Of a stretch of 64,000 bases of DNA, positions 1 through 12,438 are shown piece after piece. A program made the translations under genes and the position numbers. The DNA is taken from the NCBI GenBank assembly GCA_964036155.1, contig OZ038423.1, forward strand, positions 50,359,249 through 50,423,248, written 5' to 3'. The stretch comes from Diploscapter coronatus. Taxonomy: Eukaryota; Nematoda; Chromadorea; Rhabditida; Rhabditidae. Every line of letters begins with the position of its first letter. Positions within the stretch are counted from its first letter, which is position 1. The notes beneath the pieces are model-generated. The model had not been told where the DNA came from. It did not search any database and saw only the letters and a list, made by a program, of their open reading frames with translations.

Positions 1-632
1 CTTTCTTTTGAAAAAATTTGTCTGGTAAAGCAAGCTGAATTTGAATTGAAAGTTTTATGAAATGGGATGGAGTTGAAGTAGCACCTTTTGCTATTCATCA
101 CATTCGTGATATTGACAAGATAAGATAATATTAAACAGTTTATAGGTTTAAAGCTGAGATAAATAAACAAAATTGAAGATTCAAATTGTTTTATGAAAAG
201 TTGAGATTGTAAATGTGAGTGGAAATTGTGCAGTAAAAACGGTGATGCACGGAAATCTTTACAAAAGACACGAAATGGAAAGAGGGAGGGAGGGAGAAGG
301 AGAGGGGAAACGAACCCAGTGACTGGGGCGAAACGAACAGAAAAAGGAAACCTTTCTGTCTCCCATTCTCTCGATATGATTCACCTCAACAGTCATTTCA
401 CGCTTGAAACATTTATAAATCACTTTACTTTGCGCAATCAAGGAAATTATTACGTATTAATTCAAAATTAAAATAATACAAACTCATTAATCTAATAAAA
501 TTCATAGATATAATTTTTAATAACTCAGTGTAAATTTATTGATGCAGAGCTTGTTTATTAGTGTGCAGTAAAATGCTGTGCCGCACCGCAAACATCCCTG
601 TATTAAATATTGCATGAAAAGTCTTGTTTCTA
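1..632. other. AT-rich non-coding DNA at the left edge
   Basis: I see no exon, RNA gene or repeat here that I can support. The open frames at 226-471 and 259-441 lack codon bias and resemble no family I know. The stretch lies upstream of the myosin gene and the hairpin at 633. Confidence 0.5.
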
Positions 633-722
633 GGCTCCTAGAAAAAGACACCGGGTTTTCTAAGAAATAGTATGAGAAAGAAAGAAGAAAAGAAAAAAAC
701 CCGGTGTCTTTTTCTAGGAGCC
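633..722. repeat. Perfect 27-bp-arm inverted repeat (hairpin)
   Basis: The left arm (633-659, starting ggctcctag) and right arm (696-722, ending ctaggagcc) are exact reverse complements over 27 bases. They are separated by a purine-rich 36-base spacer. The right arm ends exactly where similarity to the hAT-like element begins. No clear target-site duplication flanks the pair. It could be a miniature fold-back element or a hairpin RNA source; the sequence alone does not decide. Confidence 0.9.
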
Positions 723-961
723 ACTCGAAATATTAGCATTGTCGTAATTTGATGTGTATTTGACACGCATTTGCGGACTTCTTTCGCACCCCAATCAATA
801 AATCGATATCACCACGTGAAAGAGCGGTATCGAATTGTATAGTAGGTATCGATCAATTGGGAAAACAAAAATAAAACAAGAAAAATTTGTGATAATTGGA
901 AGAGTTATCAACTATGGATAATATTGAGCCGAGGCAAAGGAGCGGGGCTTGGCGGTTCCTA
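723..961 (+). mobile_element. Truncated hAT-like element end in the myosin upstream region
   Basis: This segment matches the reverse complement of about 45010-45248, the calmodulin-side end of the complete hAT-like element. Positions 794-853 are identical over 60 bases to the complement of 45119-45178, including a CACGTG E-box near 812. The terminal repeat is recognisable but mutated (950-961, tggcggttccta, against tggcggtccc ta in the intact copy). The other end is missing and replaced by the hairpin at 633-722. The segment ends about 605 bases before the myosin start codon. Its orientation relative to transcription is the same as in the calmodulin copy. No transposase is encoded. Confidence 0.85.
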
Positions 962-1566
962 CTCTTGTCAGCTTATTTTAGGCGGTCGTCTCGATTACTA
1001 CAACGAATAAAAATGCTGTAATCGTTATTCGTATTTTTGCTGTTGATGCTTTTCATGCTTGTCGCCTCCTCGCATATCCATTTTCATCGCGGTAGGATTT
1101 CAGCGTCGTTTGCAGCTCTCAGATACCGATACAGATATTCTTAGAAGTCGAAATATCGCTGGATTCTGTATCCAGAGAACTCAGAAAACCCCCATATAGA
1201 TCATGTAACTCAAGAGATTCTGACAGCGAAATTCCGAAATACCAAGAAAACCAAATGCAGAGAGTTAGAAAAGTCTCAAGAGATGGCTTGATCTGAGAGA
1301 TTGCGACTTGAAGGCTGAGAAAAGCAAGAAAGAATGTAAACCCAGAGAAACGCGCTCACTCACTCGCTCAGCTCATATTGCCGTGACAGTGCAAAAAAAT
1401 TCGAGAAAACTCCGAAAATATCGAGGGGCGGAGTTTCGAAGCTGAGCTTAAGCTCTCTGCCGAAGCGATCCAGTCATTGCATCGGCGCTGACTTACCCAC
1501 GGTAAGTCGCGTCCACCGTTGTGCAACACCACAAAACTATCTAGAAGTAACACTCCATTCTGAACA
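962..1566 (+). promoter_or_regulatory. Upstream / 5' UTR region of the myosin gene
   Basis: This 605-base stretch lies between the hAT-derived segment and the myosin ATG. It includes a cactcactcgctcagctc run near 1358-1374 and a gtaagt motif at 1502 that could be a 5' UTR donor. I see no convincing TATA box, and no TTTCAG trans-splice acceptor directly before the ATG. Promoter function is inferred from position only. Confidence 0.4.
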
Positions 1567-4500
1567 ATGGAGCACGAGAAGGATCCAGGTAAGTCTAATT
1601 TTTGGACCTAATTTTTAATTTTCACCTACCACAAAACGTAAAACCTCTAATTGAAGCCCATCCCCTAAAATACCTCAGAACTACCTAATACCCATCTCAA
1701 ATCATCTTGTAAAGTATCTCTATGCGTTCTTTAGAGTATATAGAGCATATTTACCTTCGAGGCTAAATTTCTACGATCATTAGATGAAAAATGATGACTT
1801 TGAAATTTTCGATTTCTCCGAAAAATGGGTCTCTGAAAATAGAAGCCATGGACTTCAATTAGAGGCTTGATGGTTATTTGAAAAAATTCTCCCAAATACT
1901 ATTCCTAAAGCGAGGTTGAGTATGGATAGCAACTTGAGCTCAACGTTCTCATGCCATCGCTTTTCAGAATGATTAAATCTTTTTATTGTCTTTCCGAGCG
2001 AAGTTATCTTCCCAATTTCAGGATGGCAGTACCTGCGTCGTACTCGCGAGCAGATGATGGAAGTGAGTCTCGTATATGACCATAAAAGTGTAACTCAATC
2101 ATTTTAGGAGCAATCGAGGCCCTATGATTCGAAGAAGAATTGTTGGGTGCCCGACTCTGAGGAGGGCTACGTTGCCGCTGAGATCACCGGCACCAAAGGC
2201 GATGCTGTCACCGTCGTCACGACGCGCGGTAATGAGGTGAGCAAATGTTTCGCCATTTCTGTCGATCTTATTTTATCCTTCGACTTGGCTTGCACCCTAT
2301 ACAAATCCATCTCCATTCTGACCAAACCTAAGCGACCTTAAACAAGATCTTCATTATGATCCACGCGTAAATCAAAAGTATCCCACTAAATTATTATTAT
2401 TATTGGAGGTCCCCTTATGTATCAACATTTTTTATAGAAAATAGACCTTTGAATATCCTCTCAGTGAATAATTTCTCATTTTAACTGAAAATTTGCCTAT
2501 ATCTTATCCTAATTCCCAGAATCCTTTTCAATGTTTTTGGCACAACCTCAAATCACCTTCATGCGCACTTCTGCATTTGTCTCCTGATCGTTACCACATG
2601 TTTATGTTCTGAGCATATCTTGGGCGTGCTGTTTTTCATTAGGCCATCTCGCTTGGAATTAATCGCCTTGCGTGGAATCGCGTTCGAGAGTCTCCTCGGT
2701 TTTCTACTAGCACATCTTTTCAAATGTTAGCTGGTTGAGAATGAGGGGTATTTCTCATTTTACATTGTGTAATGTGTAATGTACCTGCGCGGTTGGTTGC
2801 ATGGCAAAGTAGCTGAAAAAGTGAATTCTCGCCACTTCGAGAAATAGCGAAAATTCTGCTGAGGCGAAAAAGAGGTGAGAGATAAAAATGTTAAACCCCA
2901 TATCGTATTTCTCGCCGTCGGCCGAGTTTTCCTAAGAAGTTGTATGTTTCTCCCGACTCTATTCGTGAGGGGCACATAATTTTGCTCCTACGCCTAAAAT
3001 TTGAAAGAAGACAACTCGCAACACATGTCATCGATGATTCTGGGGAAAATTGCAAGTTAAGAGCCAAGAAACAAATGATAAAATAAGATCGAGAATATTC
3101 AAGCACATATCAAACTTTTATCTATCAGAATTTAAACAACTCATCAATACAAGTTCAACTTAAAACACATACAAAATTATTCAGTTATTTTTTCAAATTC
3201 TTAATAAAAATCTCCATGTACGATGAATCAACACAATGAATATTTCACCAGATCAAGCAGAATTCTAAAACATAACCTTTTCAAATCAATGTGAAAAAGG
3301 AGTTGCTATTAAAGACAAAAATCCTCATTCATACCATACCAAATCTAAAACTTCTTTTCTTTCAGCAAACCCTGAAGAAGGAGTTGGTGCAGGAGATGAA
3401 TCCTCCGAAGTTCGAGAAGACCGAGGACATGTCCAATCTGACCTTCCTCAACGACGCCTCCGTGCTGCACAACTTGAGATCGCGTTACGGAGCTATGCTC
3501 ATCTACGTAAGTCGGCAAATTCGTCTACTTTGAAAATTTGCCTCGTCGCAAAATTTTGAAGCAATCACCCTCTTATTCAAACCAGAAAATGATTACCTGA
3601 AAATCTGCTATTTTTTGAAGTCATTTTCTCAATTCAGTTTTTTTTCTTGAAAACCTCTATCGATATTGTATCCCACAAACTTCTTTCGAAACAATTTATT
3701 GTTATCACTTCATATCATTAATCAGTTGTTCCTTTTCATATTAACAAACTATATCACTCATTTTCGGCTGCGTCATCTATCTCAGCTCATCTTTTGAGCC
3801 TTTTCAAATCCGCGCTCATAGATTCATCGTCAAAGTGAGGGCAAAGAGCGTCTGAGATCAGTTGTGCGGCACTTTAGGCGAGAAATAAGGAGCATAATCA
3901 CCTCGATAAAAAGACAAACCGCGACGGAGATATCATGTTCCAGGCTTAGAGAGAATGAGCGGTAAAAATTCAAGACACTACACAAAATTCGAGCTCTCCA
4001 AGAAAAGTTAAACTCGAAGCGACGCTTCGGTGCGTTTGATGAAGCTCTCGACTGATTTTCATGGGAATGCCATTTGTTCGTCTGCGAAGCGGTACGCTTG
4101 AGGCGAAAAATTCAAGAAAAACAGGAAAAACGAGCAAAGTATAGAGATAGAGAAGTGTGAAACAAACGACAAGGCAATCTTCACTTCTCTCCGAGTAACA
4201 ATTGTCGCGACGCGCCACACGTCTTGTTTCCTTCGATCCACTGACATGTGTCACAGCTATCCTACCGTGTCTTTTCTGACAGACGCAAGCGCATCCTCCA
4301 GGAAGGACATTGGATAGCTGAAATTCGAAAACCAAAAACTCGAAACAAAAACTAATCAAAAAGAATATCACAAAATGACAAATAATCGATTTCAGACCTA
4401 TTCGGGTCTTTTCTGCGTCGTCATCAACCCCTACAAGCGTCTGCCGATCTACACCGACTCGGTCGCTCGTATGTTCATGGGCAAGCGAAGGTACTCACAC

Positions 4501-7500
4501 AACTAGGCGATTCAAATGCTAATTCGCCTAATTAAGAACTGAAATGCCACCCCATCTCTTCGCCGTCTCCGACCAGGCCTACCGTAACATGCTTCTAGAT
4601 CACGAGAACCAGTCCATGCTTATTACTGGTGAATCTGGTGCCGGAAAGACCGAGAACACCAAGAAAGTAGGGCGTTTTTCCAAGAATAAAAAGAACCCTC
4701 AAAACTCAAGGTCATTGCCTATTTCGCTTCCGTCGGTGCCTCGCAGCAGGAAAGTGCTGGAGGAGGTAATGCTGGTGGCGAGAAGAAGGCCACCCTTGAA
4801 GATCAGATCGTCCAGACCAACCCCGTTCTGGAGGCTTTCGGTACTTTGAAATATTTATAGTCGGCATTTTCATGTAATAAATTGTCAGGTAATGCCAAGA
4901 CTGTCCGAAACAACAACTCTTCCCGTTTCGGAAAGTTCATCCGTATCCACTTCAACAGAGCCGGACGTCTCGCTTCTTGCGACATCGAACACTGTAGGGC
5001 AAATTTTAACAATTCAGCAACATAATGATGAATAATATTTGAATTTACAGATCTGCTGGAGAAGTCTCGTGTGATCCGTCAAGCTCCTGGAGAGCGTTGC
5101 TACCACATCTTCTACCAGATCTACTCGGACTTCAAGCCCGAACTCAAGAAACAATTGCTGCTCGACCAGCCCATGAAGAACTACTGGTTCGTCGCTCAGG
5201 CCGAATTGTCCATCGATGGTGTCAACGACACTGAAGAATTCCAGGTACCACCGACAATACCCTGAAATAGTCTTCTCATATTCATTTATTCAGATGACTG
5301 ATGAGGCCTTCGACATTCTGAACTTCTCGGCTGATGAGAAGATGGACTGCTACCGTCTCATGTCCGGTCACATGCACATGGGTAACATGAAGTTCAAGCA
5401 ACGCCCTCGTGAAGAGCAGGCCGAACCCGATGGCACTGATGAGGCCGAGAAGGCAGCCAACATGTTCGGTGTCGATACCGAGAAATTCTTGTCGGCTCTC
5501 ACCAAGCCTCGTGTCAAGGTACAATGAAATCCAGAAATTTGAACATTTTATAGCTGACCACTTCTTAAGGTCGGTACCGAGTGGGTGTCCAAGGGACAGA
5601 ACATGGAACAAGTCAACTGGGCAATCGGTGCCATGGCCAAGGGTGTGTACGCTCGTGTGTTCCACTGGCTCGTCAGCAAATGCAACTTGACCCTCGATCA
5701 GAAGGGACTTGACCGTGATTACTTCATTGGTGTGCTCGATATTGCCGGATTCGAGATTTTCGACGTAAATTAAATAAAAAAATCAAACACTTCTAAAACT
5801 AATATCTTTTAGTTCAACTCTTTCGAGCAACTGTGGATTAACTTTGTCAACGAGAAGCTGCAGCAATTCTTCAATCACCACATGTTCATTCTCGAGCAGG
5901 AAGAGTACGCCCGTGAAGGTATCCAGTGGACCTTCATCGATTTCGGCCTCGACTTGCAGGCCTGCATTGAACTCATTGAGAAGGTAATAGAGAAAAAACT
6001 CCAAACGAAAATAATTGTTTTCATTCCAGCCTCTGGGTATCATCTCGATGCTTGATGAAGAGTGCATTGTGCCAAAGGCTACTGATCTGACTCTGGCTCA
6101 GAAGCTGTGCGAGCAGCATCTCGGCAAGCACCCCAACTTCGAGAAGCCCAAGCCACCCAAGGGCAAGCAGGGCGAGGCTCACTTCGCTATGCGCCACTAC
6201 GCCGGTTCGTTTGCAAGAATAGATTCGAAACTCAACGAATCTTATTTAGGAACTGTGCGATACAATGTGCTGAACTGGCTCGAGAAGAACAAGGACCCGC
6301 TCAACGACACTGTCGTGTCCGTCATGAAGGCCACCACCGGAAACGGCCTTCTCAACGTCATTTGGGAAGACTACACCACCCAGGAGGAGGCCGCTCAGAA
6401 GGCTAAGGGTTCGCTAGAAATCGATAGTAGCATTATCGAATAAATCTGTAATTTACAGAGGGTGGCGGCGGCGGCGGTGGAAAGAAGAAGGGTAAATCCG
6501 GCTCTTTCATGACCGTCTCCATGATGTACCGTGAGTCTCTGAACAAACTCATGACCATGCTTCACGGCGTAAGTCACAAATAAAAGCCAATGAAAGCCGA
6601 TCTTCATCGTTTCAGACTCACCCCCACTTCATCCGTTGCATCATCCCCAACGAGAAGAAACAATCTGGTCTCATCGACGCCTCTCTCGTGCTGAATCAGC
6701 TGACCTGTAACGGTGTGCTTGAGGGTATCCGTATTTGCCGCAAAGGTTTCCCCAACAGAACTCTCCACCCCGATTTTGTGCAGGTATCTTAGCAAATTTC
6801 GATCCAACCCACCTCTCACAACAAACACTCAAATTTAGCGTTATGCCATCCTCGCTGCCAAAGAAGCCAAGTCCGATGACGACAAGAAGAAATGCGCTGA
6901 GGCGATCATGTCCAAGCTCGTCAACGAGGGTGTCCTCACCGAGGAGAACTTCCGTATCGGTCTGACCAAGGTGTTCTTCAAGGCTGGTGTGCTCGCTCAC
7001 CTTGAAGACGTCCGTGACGAGAAGCTCTCTCAGATTATCACTGGATTCCAGGCCCAGATTCGTTGGTGAGTTTAGAAATTTTCCCAGAAAAAACTGCAAG
7101 AATAATAAAATCTCTAGGTACTTGGGTCTCACCGAGCGCAAGCGCAGAATGGAACAGCGCGCTGGATTGCTCATTGTCCAACGCAACGTGCGCTCGTGGT
7201 GCACTCTCAGAACCTGGGAATGGTTCAAACTCTTCGGAAAGGTCAAACCTATGCTCAAGGCCGGAAAGGAGGCAGAAGAGATGGAGAAGGTACAACAGGT
7301 TTCGAGAAGGAGCGTTAACAATCGTATGGTTTCAGATGAACGAGAAGATGAAGGATATCCAAGATAGCTTGGCCAGGGAAGAGAAGCTCCGCAAGGAGTT
7401 GGAAGACAGCTCGACCAAGCTGCTCGAGGAGAAAAACCAACTCTTCACCTCGCTCGAGTCCACCAAGGGACAGCTCTCGGAGGCCGAAGAGCGCCTTGCC

Positions 7501-10500
7501 AAGCTCCAGTCTCAGAAGAACGATGCCGATAGACAGCTGACTGTAAGAAGAATAAATTACATCATCAATTCAAAAATGGAAACCGAACTTTTAGGAGCTC
7601 AACGATCGTCTTGCTGACAGTGAAGACCGCAATGCTGACGTTCAGCGTGCCAAGAAGAAGGTCGAGGCTGAGGTCGAATCGCTCAAGAAGCAGATCCAAG
7701 ACGTCGAAAATTCTCTGCGCAAAGCCGAGTCTGAGAAGCAATCGAAGGACCACCAGATTCGCTCTCTCCAGGACGAAATGCAGCAGCAGGATGAGGCTAT
7801 TGCCAAGCTGAACAAGGAGAAGAAACACCAGGTACCGCATTAATAATAAAATAAAAGGAGCTATGTCTTAGTTAAAAATGGTTGCAGGAAGAAATCAACC
7901 GCAAGCTCATGGAGGACTTGCAATCCGAGGAAGACAAGACCAACCACACCAACAAAGTCAAGCAAAAGCTCGAGTCGACTCTCGATGATCTCGAGGACTC
8001 TCTCGAACGCGAGAAGCGCGCTCGTGCTGACCTCGACAAGCAGAAGAGAAAGGTCGAGGGAGAGCTGAAGATCGCTCAGGTAATGTATTCATAAGCTATT
8101 GAACTATAGAGTAGAAAAAAGTAAATCTGCGTTAAAATGCAAGCTTCAGCGTTAAATTTAATACATAGTTAAAACGAATATGAATATATGAATATGCTTA
8201 CAGGAGGGCATCGAAGAGTCTGGCCGTCAACGCCACGATCTCGAGAACAACCTCAAGAAGAAAGAATCTGAACTTCACTCCGCCAGCAGCAAGCTCGAGG
8301 ACGAACAAGCCCTCGTTGCCAAGCTCCAACGCCAGATCAAGGAAGGACAGTCCAGAATCTCGGAACTCGAGGATGAACTCGAGAACGAGCGTCAGTCCCG
8401 CTCTAAGGCTGATCGCGCTAAGGCTGACGCCCAGCGCGAACTCGAAGAACTTGGTAAGCTGAAATATGATGTCATGTGTTGTTAAAAATCATAATAATTA
8501 AACTAAACTCCAAATGCAATTTTATAACTAGTTCAGTTTGAAGAATAAAATTATTATCGTCTTTCCAGGTGAGCGTCTCGATGAGCAAGGTGGTGCCACT
8601 GCTGCTCAGGTTGAGGTCAACAAGAAGCGCGAGGCTGAGCTCGCCAAGCTCCGTCGTGATTTGGAGGAAGCTAACATGAATCACGAGAACCAACTGGGTG
8701 CTCTCCGCAAGAAGCACACCGATGCTGTTGCTGAGCTGACCGATCAACTCGATCAGATGAACAAGGCTAAGCAAAAGTTCGAGAAGGAAAGGGCTCAGGC
8801 TGTTCGTGATGCTGAGGAACTCGCCTCTCAACTCGACTCGGTATATTGCATTTATAAACAAACTATCAAATCAAACAATTATTAAAATCGTTGTAGGAGA
8901 CCTCTGGCAAGATGAACAACGAGAAACTTGCCAAGCAGTTCGAACTTCAACTGTCCGAGCTCCAGTCCAAATGCGATGAGCAATCTCGCCAGCTCATGGA
9001 CTTCACCTCGATGAAGGGACGCATGCACAACGAGAACAGTGACCTCGTCCGTCAGCTCGAAGACGCTGAATCTCAGGTAGGTGTGTGTCGTTGTGTGCAG
9101 AAAAAAATTGTGTGCGCAACAAAAGTCCTCCTTTTGCGTGAAACAACCATTCTCCATTTTAGGTCAACCAGCTGTCTCGTCTGAAGGCCCAGCTCAGCTC
9201 TCAGCTCGAGGAGGCCAAGCGCACCGCCGATGAGGAATCGCGTGAGCGCCAGACCCTTTCCGCCCAGGCCAAGAACTACCAACACGAGGCCGAGCAAATG
9301 CAGGAGAGCTTGGAGGAGGAAATCGAAGGAAAGAACGAAATCCTCCGCCAACTCAGCAAGGCCAACGCTGAGATCCAGCAGTGGAAAGCCAAATTCGAGG
9401 GCGAGGGCTTGATCAAGTCCGACGACCTCGAGGATATCAAGAGACGTCAAGGAAACAAGATCCAGGAATTGACCGAGGCTCTCGATGCTGCCAACTCGAA
9501 GGTCGCCTCGCTCGAGAAGACCAAGAGCAGACTGGTCGGAGACTTGGACGATGCCCAGGTTGATGTCGAGCGCGCCAACTCGTACTCTGCCTCCCTCGAG
9601 AAGAAACAGAAGGGCTTCGACAGAACCATCGACGAGTGGAAGAAGAAGGTCGACGACCTCAATGCCGAACTCGACAACGTTCAGCGCGAACTCCGCAACG
9701 CCTCCACCGATCTCTTCAAGGCCAAGAACTCTCAGGAGGAGGCAGCCGAAGTCGTCGAGGGACTTCGCCGCGAGAACAAGAACCTCGCTCAGGAGATCAA
9801 GGACTTGGCTGACCAACTCGGCGAGGGAGGCCGCTCCGTGCACGAGATGCAGAAGATCATCCGTCGTCTCGAAATCGAGAAGGAGGAACTCCAGCATGCT
9901 CTCGACGAGGCCGAGGCTGCCTTGGAAGCCGAGGAGTCGAAGGTGCTCCGCGCCCAGGTCGAAGTGTCCCAGATCCGCTCCGAAATCGAGAAGAGAATCC
10001 AGGAGAAGGAGGAGGAATTCGAGAACACCCGCAAGAACCACCAGCGTGCAATGGACTCGATGCAAGCGTCGCTCGAGACCGAGGCCAAGGGCAAGGCCGA
10101 ACTCTTCCGCGTCAAGAAGAAGCTCGAGTCCGACATCAACGAGCTCGAGATCGCTCTCGACCATGCCAACAAGGCCAACGCCGACGCGCAGAAGAACTTG
10201 AAGAGATACCAAGAGCAGGTCCGCGAACTGCAGCTCCAGATCGAAGAGGAACAGCGCAACGGAAACGACATCCGCGAGCAGTTCTTCAACGCCGAGAAGC
10301 GCGCCACTCTTCTCCAGTCCGAGAAGGTAAAATTGTACCACTTTATTTGAGAAAAAAAGGATTATTTTAGGAAGAACTTCTGGTTTCCAACGAAGCCTCT
10401 GAGCGTGCCCGCAAGCAGGCTGAGTACGAAGCCGCCGATGCCCGTGACCAGGCCAATGAGGCCAATGCTCAGGCCAGCAGCTTGTCTTCCGCCAAGAGAA

Positions 10501-11570
10501 AGCTCGAGGGAGAACTCCAGGCTCTGCATGTAAGGATTGGAAAATGACTCTTCACACAGAGAATCCATGATTTCAGGCCGACCTCGACGAGACTCTGTCC
10601 GAATACAAAGGCGCTGAGGAGAGATCGAAGAAGGCCGTCGCTGATGCCGTCAAATTGGCTGAAGACCTGCGCCAGGAGCAGGAACACTCTCAGCACATCG
10701 ACCGCATGCGCAAGGGACTCGAGCAGCAACTCAAGGAGATTCAAGTCAGACTCGACGAGGCCGAAGCCGCCGCTCTCAAGGGTGGCAAGAAGGTATGAGA
10801 TGTTTTTTGGAAACTCGAAAATCAACAAAATTTAGGTGATTGCCAAACTCGAACAGCGCGTGCGCGAGCTTGAGACGGAATTGGATGGAGAGCAGAGACG
10901 CTACCAGGAGTCCAACAAGAACATGCAGAAGGCCGACAGACGCGTGCGCGAGCTCCAATTCCAGGTACCAAATTCATTCATTTCAGGCTTAAAGGCAATT
11001 ACAAATGATGGTTGCAGGTCGACGAGGACAAGAAGAACTTCGAACGTCTGCAGGACCTGATCGACAAACTCCAGAACAAACTCAAGGTCCAGAAGAAGCA
11101 GATCGAGGAAGCGGTACGGATGAACCGACGAGAAAATGGGGGAAATGGTGAAATTTTCAGGAAGAAGTCGCCAACACCAATCTGCAGAAGTACAAACAGC
11201 TCACCCACCAGCTCGAGGACGCCGAGGAGCGTGCCGACAGCGCCGAGAACTCGCTGTCGAAGATGCGCGCCAAGTCCCGATCGTCCGCTTCGGTCGCTCC
11301 CGCTGGACTCCAGGTAATTTGAGTAATTTCAAATTTCGCAGGATGTCTATCCGTACCAAAATCATTTTTATCTGTATAATAAAATGCAGTTTTTGAATCT
11401 TGTAACCCCTTCCTAGCAATGGAATGGTACAAATTTTTTGTTTACTTGTACCATTCGTGGGCATCGCTGATTTACTATTCCATGAAAGCACCTATAAATT
11501 TGAATTCCAGACCTCTGCTTCGGCCGCGGTTATGCGCTCGCCATCCCGCTCCAGAAATACCGATTTCTAA
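1567..11570 (+). CDS. unc-54: Muscle myosin heavy chain, UNC-54 (MHC B) type, 31 exons
   Basis: Thick-filament motor of body-wall muscle: it hydrolyses ATP and pulls on actin. Exons: 1567-1588, 2022-2062, 2108-2236, 3366-3506, 4396-4490, 4537-4666, 4711-4840, 4889-4993, 5051-5244, 5294-5518, 5570-5764, 5813-5983, 6030-6204, 6250-6408, 6459-6568, 6616-6783, 6839-7065, 7118-7289, 7336-7542, 7595-7831, 7888-8079, 8204-8453, 8569-8840, 8897-9076, 9163-10326, 10371-10529, 10577-10792, 10836-10964, 11018-11113, 11161-11313, 11511-11570. All introns are GT-AG and the sum, 5904 bases, gives 1967 residues plus stop; C. elegans UNC-54 is 1963. Seen: start [19 protein letters not shown]-loop GESGAGKT at 174-181, switch/relay segment [20 protein letters not shown], Gly/Lys-rich loop 2 ([16 protein letters not shown]), IQ region near 785-840, then about 1100 residues of heptad coiled coil and a short Ser-rich tail. 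The start is fixed by the family's conserved N-terminus. Ortholog assignment rather than another muscle myosin paralog is an inference from overall likeness. Confidence 0.96.
2237..3365 (+). other. Long intron 3 of the myosin gene
   Basis: At 1129 bases this is the longest intron in a gene whose other introns are mostly under 60. It holds no open exon I can support. It contains E-box-like CACATG/CATGTG sites (2595-2600 and near 3021). In C. elegans the unc-54 body-wall muscle enhancer is reported in the third intron, so a regulatory role is a reasonable inference. Intron 4 (3507-4395, 889 bases) is also long and carries another CATGTG near 4245. Confidence 0.4.
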
Positions 11571-12438
11571 GCGCCGATGATTTTTGAAGATCGTGGATAT
11601 TTTCCCTATCTTCCTAATAGTTATATAACTTTGTTTCTTTCTCCCAAGAACAGATTGATTTCTGAAATCGCTACCTTTAGGCTAGTTGTTTATCGAATTT
11701 GTTGATCTATCCGTGTAGCACCATCCTCTATTTTATCGGAGTCGTCTGGATTTCGAAATTTCGGAGTCCAGAATTTCGATCTAACTCTGCTTCTCGTCAC
11801 GATTATTGCACATACAAATATATCGAGACTGCATGAGGGATACACATTTACCTATTTTCTCGTAAATTTAGGCTAATCCAGACTTATTTCATGCTTCACT
11901 TTAAAAAATCTACTTTTCTCACGCACAAGAGCCTCTTCTCAAAACTCATTTGTTTAGTCCTGTTATCTAGATTTCAGTTTCAATCATTTTTGATAAAAAT
12001 AGTTTAGCAACTTGAGAATAAATGTTGCATGTTATTTTTCTTGGTTGAATCTATATTATAGAAGTAGAATGAACGGCAATTAATTCAAGTGAACGTTAAC
12101 GTTGGCATGCTAATTTTGTATCAAGTTTCATTTCATGAGAGAAGTCTTTCGTTTCATTATGCACGATCCTGCGTTGCGCGTCTCTTTCTCTATATATCGA
12201 GTCAGGACGTCTCGAGAAATGATGGAGTGCAAAATTTTCGACGGTTTGATATGCTAAATTTGTATCGGTATTTCGAAAATTCGTTCAGCGTAACTTTTTC
12301 GCTCTTGACTTTTCGTGTCTTTTCATGTGTTGAATTAGCATATGCTCAGTCTAATTGTTGAAGACTTGAAAGTAAGTTATTTCTTAACCTGCTTCGTTTT
12401 GTTCTGGTGAGTCTTAAAAGAGCTAACGTTGTCCTTTT
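11571..12438 (+). other. Myosin 3' UTR and AT-rich intergenic DNA
   Basis: An AATAAA at 12017-12022 is the best polyadenylation signal downstream of the myosin stop codon and would give a 3' UTR of roughly 460 bases. The rest of the interval up to the Helitron remnant holds nothing else I can support. Confidence 0.45.

Noticed and set aside
9485..10201. 238-codon Ser/Arg-rich + strand frame in the myosin rod
   Set aside because: An alternative-frame shadow of the same exon with no family resemblance.
9073..10341. 422-codon open frame on the - strand over the myosin rod exon
   Set aside because: It is the antisense shadow of the long coiled-coil exon at 9163-10326: Leu/Val-rich, produced by Glu/Lys codon bias on the real strand.
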